64,000 nucleotides of DNA. It comes from Branchiostoma floridae. Its lineage: Eukaryota > Chordata > Leptocardii > Amphioxiformes > Branchiostomatidae. The stretch spans positions 2,164,647 through 2,228,646 of the forward strand of contig NC_049996.1 in NCBI RefSeq assembly GCF_000003815.2, given 5' to 3'. Positions 56,529-64,000 of this stretch are shown here, piece by piece. The position numbers and the translations under genes are program-made. The stretch's first letter is position 1. The number at the start of each line of letters is the position of its first letter. Under the pieces are notes generated by a model that was not told where the DNA came from, ran no database searches, and saw only the letters and a list, made by a program, of their open reading frames with translations.

Positions 56529-57535
56529 ACAGGTAAGTAAGGTGTGTTTCCTTTTATAGCAGACCAGGTAAGACACCGTACAGGTGAGTAACGTGTGTTT
56601 CCTTTGCCTATAGACCAGATAGGGTATTATACAGGTAAGTAAGTTGCTTTACTCACCTGTATAATACCTATCTGGTCTATAGGCAAAGGAAAGACGCCTT
56701 ACTCACCTGTATAATGGCCTATATGGTATATAGGCAAAGGAAAGACGCCTTACTCACCTGTGTAATACCCTATCTGGTCTATAGACAAAGGAAACACACC
56801 TTACTCACCTGTGCGGTGTCTTACCTGGTCTGTAATGGAAGGAAATACACGTTACTCACATGTACGGTGTCATACCTGGTCTGTTATAAAAAGAAACACA
56901 CCTTACTTACCTGTATGGTGTCTTACCTGGCCTGTTATCAAAGGAAATACACGTTACTCACCTGTATGGTGTCTTACCTGGTCTGTAATCAAAGGAAATA
57001 CACGTTACTTACCTGTAAGGTGTCTAACCTAGTCTGTAGTCAAGGAAACACACCTTACTCACCTGTACGGTGTCTTACCTGGTCTGTACTGAAAGGAAAT
57101 ACACGTTACTTACCTGTACGGTGTCTTACCTAGTCTGTTATAATAGGAAACACACCTTACTCACCTGTACGGTGTCTTACCTGGTCTGTACTGAAAGGAA
57201 ATACACGTTACTTACCTGTACGGTGTCTTACCTAGTCTGTTATAAAAGGAAACACACCTTACTCACCTATACGGTGTCTTACCTACTCTGTAGTCAAGGA
57301 AACAGACCTTACTCACCTGTACGGTGTCTTACCTGGTCTGTAATCAAAGGAAATACACGTTACTCACCTGTACGGCGTCTTACCTAGTCTGTAGTCAAGG
57401 AAATACACCTTACTCACCTGTACGGTGTCTTACCTGGTCTACTATAAAAGGAAACACACCTTACTTACCTGTACGGCGTCTTACCTGGCCTGTTATAAAA
57501 GCAAACACACCTTACTTACCTGTATTGTTGTCATT
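56529..57535. repeat. 51-bp minisatellite at the centre of the foldback element
   Basis: About 17 units of cttacctggtctgtaatcaa / aggaaatacacgttactcac type, preceded by two units in opposite orientation (56529-56645). The plus strand is open in frame (17 codons per unit), but this follows from the repeat and is not taken as a gene. Confidence 0.93.
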
Positions 57536-59468
57536 TATTAAGAAGAGAAAAAACAATTTGTTTGTTAATGTTAATAAAGGTATATTTTACAGTTGAAATT
57601 TTCTACGTAATAACTACTAGTAAATGTTATAAAACATTTCCTTTCTGTACTCAGAAGAGGAGCCCGCTCGTGCCATGTTCCAACATTTTATTAGGCTACT
57701 AATAGCATGTGGTCACATTTTTCTGCACACAAATAATGCAATTAATATAATGTAAATAGTATTGTTAATAATGAATAGCTATGTTTTTCTAGTATTGGTT
57801 ACCTGCCCCTAGCCAGGTTTATAACACTAATGTGTCTGAGCCTTTTGTACATTAATTGGGCACTGAGGTGAATCAATATCCATATTTGCACTAAGTTCCT
57901 CAAACCTGGGTAATAATAGAACAGAAAAAAGGACCACAATGTAAATATCAGTCAGATGATAGCTCTATGAAATGAAAATCTTGTTCAGAATTCACTCTAA
58001 AATGGTTCTATGATTAGCTATGCTACAACAGTCCCTCCCGCGATACTTATAGAACAGTCCCGCAAGGAGGTCACATGACTAGTGCCCGCCATTTTGAATT
58101 GCTATAGTTAATGTATGGTAGTATCGTCGCCGTACATTTTGACCAAAAACAGGGACTTAAAATGCTTGTAAAGCACGGAAACTCCGTACACATCAATGGG
58201 ACACCATCTTGAACATGTTTGTGGCGGTAGGTTTAGGTGTCGTTGCGCGACGGCCGATATTTTTGTGGATATAGTGGGCATTCGCTAAAAAGACATTTTG
58301 CTGGGCGTTCGCTAAAAAGACCATCGAGAATCGAAAACTTTGATTTATGTCACTTCGGGTCAATGGATTGACTTGAAACTCAGGATTAATACATGGGAGC
58401 ACAACGTGGACATATTCCAAGCAAAAAAAATGAGATTCGTGCAGCGCGGACTTCTCTACAGTGGGCGTTTGTGAGCATTCGCTAAAAAGACCCTCCCGCA
58501 ATTAGCCCTCGGGCATGATTTTGAAAATAGCTATAGACTAAATTATTTCTACGATTATCCAACCAACTTACAAGCTTAATATAATTATAATACATAACTA
58601 TTTCTCTACCAAAATTAGATATGTAGGGTTGACGTTTTGTGTCGTTATTTCAAAACATATCACAACGAACGAATGTTTTGGATTCCGATAGCCAGGCATT
58701 CTGTCTTTTGCACTGTATGAAACCATACATAAAGTGTAATTTATTAGAAAACACACGACCCAAACCAATTGTAAGTTAATCTGTTTTTTATTCGTTGAAA
58801 ATCAGTGATTGAGTAATCATAGGGAATACTGCATTTACAGTATCAATACGCCACCGTGCGAAATTTGAATGTATGACATCAGGCCATAATGTACACCCAA
58901 CTTAATAATAACACCTTTCGATGTAACACACCAGCTTCACAGGCAAGCGGCGCTGCAACAGCTGGTTTAAACCTGGCTATACTGCACTTATACACACTAA
59001 CTTTGCATATATATCTGCTAAGCATTGTTTTAAAGCTATCTGATGAGAATACCCCAAATGTTCTTGGTGGCAACGAGTTCAACTATACGACAGTTGTCGG
59101 GAAAAACAACACGTGGTCTAGGCCTCATAATAGAAATATTACTTGGGGTTAGAATGAATGTTGATTTTGGAAATTTATAATAATTATTATTATAGTAATA
59201 ATTATCCTTTTGTGATAAATAATAACCAGGCTATACCAGAAAATATCATAAGTAAATTAGAGATATTCTGAGATTAACTGAGATTATAGATATGGCCAAA
59301 ACAATTACTGTTATGTTGATTATATACGTGAACATACACACATAAGCAATTAGATTAAGCAAAAAAGAAATCATTTTAGACATGCAACTATCGGTATTAT
59401 CATGTCAAAACATTATGACATGCAAAGTATACGTATGCATCCCTTTATGTTACAAATGAGATGTCGAT

Positions 59469-62400
59469 TCAACGCGGAATGGCGCGTATCTTGTAGGAAG
59501 GAGGGGTTAGTGTGAGCCTCATATCGCCTTCAACAGACAGTGCAGGTGCGCCCTCTGGCGACTTGAAGGTGAAGTTCTGCAGCAGGCTGGAGAAGAGCAG
59601 AAACAGCTCCATCTTGGCGAGTTGCTCTCCAAGGCACCCGCGTCTACCTAGGGAGATATTACAGTTCGTTGAAATATAATGAGCTTTTCTCGTCTGTTTT
59701 GCATAGCCGGTAAACCGCTTGTCCCTGGAAGTAATATAACAGTTTTGTACAGCTGGTTTAATGTATTAATACGCAAATTTTGTGTTCGCAAATCCAATCC
59801 AAAAGAAACAGTTTTTTCTGGAGATATTTTACTTTCAGTTGCAAGAGCACTTGTTCAATAATCAATAAAAAAAAATTCCCCAAAATCCGACCGTTGAATC
59901 GATTTTCTGGCATCTACAACTGTACTTTTTGTTACTATCCGCAAGAGGCGCTCTTCTGACTTTTGCCGCTGACCACATTACTCAGGACAAACAAACGTAC
60001 ACGTCCGAGACTGTCAAAAGTACACAAGCTTTTCATCTCAAATCCTTTTCTATGATGAATAGGGATAAAAGGGATTTTATTATCGACATAAACACACGAT
60101 TTGGGGGCCCAATTAAATTTTGAAAGGGACTCTTTGAGAGTGCCAATTCGGAGTAATACACCATACAGGTGTGAGACCTTCAGATCCTCTAGTTACGTTT
60201 CTCCTAAAACACGGGACCTCAGACCCCCCCTCCCCCCTGACATCCTTCACCAAAGCTAGGTACTCATTTTCAACTCAGTCGAATGAGGAAATAGGTGAAA
60301 AGCGGCTTTACAATTGCGGGATTCAGCAATCTATTTTTGTCGTTTTATGACTCAAACTTTTGTCAAATCCAAAGAGATTCGTATTAATCTTCGTACACAT
60401 CAATGGGACACCTTCTTGAACATGTTTGTGGCGGTAAGTGAAGGTGCTGCTGCGCGAGGGCCGATATTTTTGTAGATATAGTGGGCATTCGCTAAAAAGA
60501 CTTTTTGCTGGGCGTTCGCTAAGAAGACCATCGAAAATCGTCAACTTTGATTTATTTCACTTCGGATCGATGGATTGACTTGAAACTCAGGATTAATGCA
60601 TGGGAGCACAACGTGGACATATTCCAAGCAAAAAATACGAGATTCGTGCAGCGCGGACTTCTCCAGAGTGGTCGTTTGTGGGCATTCGCTAAAAAGACTC
60701 AAATAGTATGCGTACAGAAAAAGGAGAGATGTGGTATTAAACAAAACATGTTAGCCAAATTTTATAAGGCTTATTACCTCCAGAAAAAGGCATGAAGGAC
60801 TTGGGCTTGTTGATGACCTTCCCTTCTGCGTCCAGAAACCTTTCCGGGTCAAACCGGTCCGGATCAGGCCAGTAGGCGGGGTCCATGTGGAGGGAGTGCA
60901 GGTTCGTCAGGACCTATTAGAGACACAGGTACCTAGGTGAACTTTCAATGTACGATCGTAAACTTGTTGCTATGTGCACAGATATATATATAAGGTAGGT
61001 ACAGTCAAACCTGTCTATAGAGGCCACTCAAGGGTCTGGGGAAATGTGGCCACTATAGACAGGTGGCCACTATAGAGAAAATGTCCAAATCCTCGCAAAC
61101 TACGATTTTAACCCAGCGCAGGGTGACATACGGCCGCTGTATGGTCGCAATAGGCAGTCTTTCTGTATCTACGGGACCAGAAATCGCGTGGCCGTGACCG
61201 CGTTGAACAGGTGTCCGCTATAGACTATTTTTCAATGGGAAAAATCAAAGGGACCGACAAAAAGTGACCACAATGGCCAGGTGGTCGTTATGTAAATGTG
61301 GCCGCTAATACAGGTTAGACTGTAGTTAGTGGAGAGAGTTTATATAAAGTTTATATACCATAACTCCCGCTGGTAGATCAAACTCTCCCACTGTGACGTC
61401 TTGCGTGGTGGCGTGCGGCAGGCCTAGAGGAGCAACAGCGCGCATCCGCTGTACTTCCATCAGTGTAGCTTCTGTGTAGGGCAGCTGGGCACGGTGGGAC
61501 AGGGCGGGCTGGGCGCCTCCAACAGCTTCATCAAGCTCTGACTGGACCTGTGAGGTTCAACCACGAGAAAGCAGACAGCGTTGACCAGATGTTTGTCAAA
61601 GGCAGACATCGTAATCTCCAAGCAGATTCTGCGTGGTATAAGGGAGAGGAGTAAATTGGCCACGCGAAGATCTCAATTTACTCCTCTGCCGGCTAAACTC
61701 CTTCCCCAGCTTATGTTATTGTCTTCTGCCACAAACACCATACGTGTGGGTGATTAATTTATCAAATTGAATATACTTTTTTTAATTTATTTATTTTTTA
61801 TTCATAAGAAAGCTAGGTTACAAATTACAATTACAAATTAAATATACGTACCTTCTTTTGTACGTCCGGATACAGAACCATGTACAGCAGACACCATCGC
61901 ATGGCGTTGGCAACTGTGTCCAGTCCGGCAAAGAGGAGCTCATAGGTCATGTACATCACGTGTTCATCGGTGAAATCTTCCACCTTTTCCCGCCTTTCGA
62001 GTTCCACCAGGCAAAAATCGAGGAAGTCTCGCGGATTCTCGCGGTTCAGGTTCTGGCGATGGCGCGAGATCTCGTCCCACAGAAACGCGTGGATCTTCGC
62101 ATTGTATTTGCTGACATCACGGAGAGACTTATTCACTGGGAGTTGGGATGTAAACTGCGGGTTAATCTACCTATCATATACCAATTCCATCTGACGAGGG
62201 TTGAATGGCAGGTCATCTCTGTTACAACAAGATATCACAACATTTTACATCTTCATGCAATAGGACTAGTGGCCACTTAGATACATAGAGATACATAGAG
62301 AAGGACACAAGCTATTGTAACAACATATATACCGTACTAATTAGTACTTATTATTCAAATGAATTTTGCGGAAAGCTACTTTCCATAACTGTGAAGAGAA

Positions 62401-63382
62401 GCCTGGTGGAGGCTAATAGAAAGACTTGGTGGAGGCTAGGACGAAGACTTGGTAGAGGCTATTACGAAGGCCTAGTAGAGCCAGTACAAATGCCAAGTGG
62501 AGGATAGTAGGAAAGGCTGGTGGAGGCTAGTAGAACGACTTGGTGGATCCATGGAGGCTAGTAGAAAGACCTGATGAAGGCTAGGACGAAGACTTGATAG
62601 AGGCTATTACGAAGGCCTGGTAGAGCCAGTACAAATGCCAAGTGGAGGATTGTAGGAAAGGCTGGTGGAGGCTAGTAGAAAGGCCTGGTGAAGGCTAGTA
62701 GGAAGTCTTGGTGGAGGCTAGTAGAAAGACCTGATGGAGGCTAGGACGAAGACTTGTTAGAGGCTATTACGAAGGCCTGGTAGAGCCAGTACGAATGGCA
62801 AGTGGGGAATAGTAGGAAAGGCTGGTGGAGGCTAGTACAAAAACTTGGTGGAGGCTAATAAAGATACCTGATGGAGGCTAGGACGAAGGCTTGGTAGAGG
62901 CTATTACGATAGCCTAGTAGAGCCAGTACAAATGCCAAGTGGAGGATGGTAGGAAAGGCTGGTGGAGGCTAGTACAAAGACTTGGTGGAGGCTAATAAAA
63001 AGACCTGATGGAGGCTAGGATGAAGACTTGATAGAGGCTAGGCTATTATGAAGGCCTGGTAGAGCCAGTACAAATGCCAAGTGGAGGATAGTAGGTAAGG
63101 CAAGTGGAGGCTAGTACAAAGACTTGGTGGAGGCTAGTAAGAAGTCTTGGTGGAGGCTACACTGTACTCACCACCGGGAACAAATCGCAGGAAAGGAAAC
63201 ACGTTGATGATCTGCCCAGACCCAACTCGGTCCATTGTGACGAGCGCAGCGTCCGACAGGTTCTTGAACCTCTCAGCACCGTAGTCGAAGCGACTTCCAA
63301 AGGCCACTGAGCAGATGTCGTTTGCTATAGTGAAGTGTAGGTCACTCTCGGGGTCAAATGGCTGACCTCCGTATTCTGCAAC
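59469..63382 (-). CDS. P450-3: cytochrome P450, CYP2 clan (partial, 5' exons outside window)
   Basis: Exons 3-7 on the minus strand: 63382-63172, 62135-61852, 61547-61359, 60913-60778, 59647-59469; identical lengths and phases to P450-1 and P450-2. Exons 1 and 2 (anchor and C-helix) are not in the window and should lie beyond 64000. I-helix reads AGLDTVANA, K-helix EVQR, PERF present, heme loop GGRRGCLGEQ with the Cys intact, C-terminus IRAIPR then TGA. All visible exons are open. It is a sister of P450-1 by shared flanks and the shared intron 5 element, with private insertions in introns 4 and 6. Probably a functional monooxygenase if the unseen exons are intact. Confidence 0.9.
60395..60697. 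mobile_element. Solo arm fragment of the foldback transposon in P450-3 intron 6
   Basis: Matches 58190-58490 (for example tttttgctgggcgttcgcta and gagcacaacgtggacatatt). Absent from the equivalent place in P450-1, so inserted after the duplication. Confidence 0.9.
61000..61324. mobile_element. TA-flanked DNA element in P450-3 intron 5
   Basis: Ends tacagtcaaacctg and caggttagactgta; TA termini fit a Tc1/mariner or pogo-type target duplication. Interior repeats of gtggccactatagac. No transposase. Confidence 0.8.
61613..61735. mobile_element. MITE, same family as 11594-11737, in P450-3 intron 4
   Basis: Starts taatctccaagcagattctg, has a ggagtaaatt/aatttactcc inverted pair and gccggctaaactcctt. 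Right end diverged. Confidence 0.75.
62400..63165. repeat. Minisatellite in P450-3 intron 3
   Basis: Units of ggtggaggctagtaggaa type, more diverged and organised in larger blocks of about 195 bp containing gtagagccagtacaaatgcc. It ends within 20 bp of the exon 3 donor at 63171. Confidence 0.95.
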
Positions 63383-63479
63383 CTACATGGGGCGACAAAT
63401 GGTTGTCCTAAAGTGAACACATTAACCGGTTTGATCTATCAAAGCATTTTGCTTTCATATAAAGAATATTGAACCCATG

Positions 63480-64000
63480 ATACTTGTTCCCTCCATGAAA
63501 AATGGAGATATGTTTTTTTGTGAGTCTGCATGTCTGTCTGTGTGTTTGTGTTTTTTTCCGGATTTTTAAAGTCAACCTAACTCAAGAACCTTTGAATGGA
63601 TTGCAATGGTATTTGGTACATAGGTGTTGGGAAGACAAGGGTCAAGGTCAATTTTGGGCCCCCTGGTATTTGATCCTGATACTGCAGCAGAAATTCTGTT
63701 TTTTTTTAATATCTCTTGACCTGGACGCGCTATGCTTTTGATGTTGTTGTCGTTGTCTCTTTAACCGCTTCAGTTCGTCGGTATATGGTCACATGTGCTT
63801 TCCCTCACTTCCTTCGCTTTTGATTTCTCATTGGCAGATAGCTTGTGATGTAATAAAAATAGTGGTATATTGCTCAGCACCTTGCTCTCGAACTGCAAAG
63901 TGGAGCTTTTGTTAAAATCTTCAAAGGAGAATAAGTAAACCAAGGAACAGTGGATTTCCATGATGTTTGGTATGTATGTAACCAAGACAAAGATGTACAT
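63480..64000. other. P450-3 intron 2 sequence, no exon seen
   Basis: Contains a probable dispersed repeat (63490-63720: a Ccctccatgaaaaatggag hairpin, then cctttgaatggattgcaatg). Expected exons 1 and 2 of P450-3 were not found here. Confidence 0.45.

Larger units (their letters stand above)
53470..58494. mobile_element. Large foldback DNA transposon with nested insertions
   Basis: Inverted arms of roughly 1 kb. The left arm starts ggtctttttagcgaatgccc at 53470; the right arm ends with the complement at 58494. Arms align in order through the block with gaagtccgcgctgcacgaat, caaaatggcgggcactagtc, gggcaggtaaccaatactag and the rest to about 56520/57540. The left arm is split by a Penelope-like element (53855-55298) and a LINE fragment (55591-56049). 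The centre is a 51-bp minisatellite. No transposase frame was found, so non-autonomous. Imperfect cccgca-like repeats flank it. Confidence 0.9.
58498..63475. repeat. Segmental duplication, copy 2
   Basis: Partner of 40289-45237. It starts four bases beyond the end of the foldback transposon, suggesting the element landed at, or took part in forming, the boundary. Confidence 0.9.

Noticed and set aside
56714-57596. Plus-strand cysteine-rich repeat protein (YLVCNQRKYTLLTC type)
   Set aside because: Pure product of the 51-bp minisatellite inside a transposon, with no signal peptide, promoter or unique sequence.

Overview
The window looks like genomic DNA from an invertebrate chordate, most likely a lancelet (Branchiostoma). 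This is inferred from intron-rich genes with canonical GT-AG splice sites, a carboxypeptidase M-like gene with a GPI signal, a tandem CYP2-clan P450 family, very abundant MITEs and minisatellites, and tRNA-derived SINEs. Species identity was not tested. There are two assembly gaps (2438-2537 and 41392-41675).

Region 1 (1-18.5 kb, all minus strand) holds three mucin-like membrane protein genes. Gene A (1-1422, runs off the left edge) is an N-glycosylation-rich repeat ectodomain. Gene B (5220-10696) has a signal peptide, about 80 copies of an 11-residue Thr/Ser/Pro/Gly repeat, a SEA domain with an intact GSVV self-cleavage motif, an EGF-like module, one membrane span and a long tyrosine-rich tail. 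Gene C (16157-18513) keeps the signal peptide, membrane span and tail but has different repeats and no SEA or EGF module. The B and C tails share an ITAM-like pair (YQAL, nine residues, YTxL) plus YTSL, YQNM and YLD motifs. They look like mucin-type signalling receptors, and this is the most interesting system in the window.

Region 2 (18.5-29 kb) is gene-poor. It holds a satellite of about 50 copies of a 105-bp monomer (20-25.3 kb), enclosed by a perfect 52-bp inverted repeat. Several MITEs follow, and then an orphan last exon of a P450 gene (27080-27181).

Region 3 (29164-40014, plus strand) is a complete seven-exon metallocarboxypeptidase gene of the M14 N/E type with a C-terminal GPI signal, so carboxypeptidase M-like. 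Its 6.8-kb first intron is packed with MITEs, SINEs and tandem repeats.

Region 4 (40.3-64 kb) is a cluster of three CYP2-clan P450 genes sharing one seven-exon structure. P450-1 (minus) and P450-2 (plus, complete, 503 residues) are divergent with 568 bp between start codons. P450-3 (minus) is a duplicate of P450-1 displaced by about 18.25 kb and runs off the right edge. In all three, a 23-bp minisatellite starts right at the 5' splice site after exon 3. Between P450-2 and P450-3 lies a 5-kb foldback transposon (about 53470-58494) carrying a nested Penelope-like element, with hammerhead ribozyme motifs in its ends, and a nested LINE fragment.
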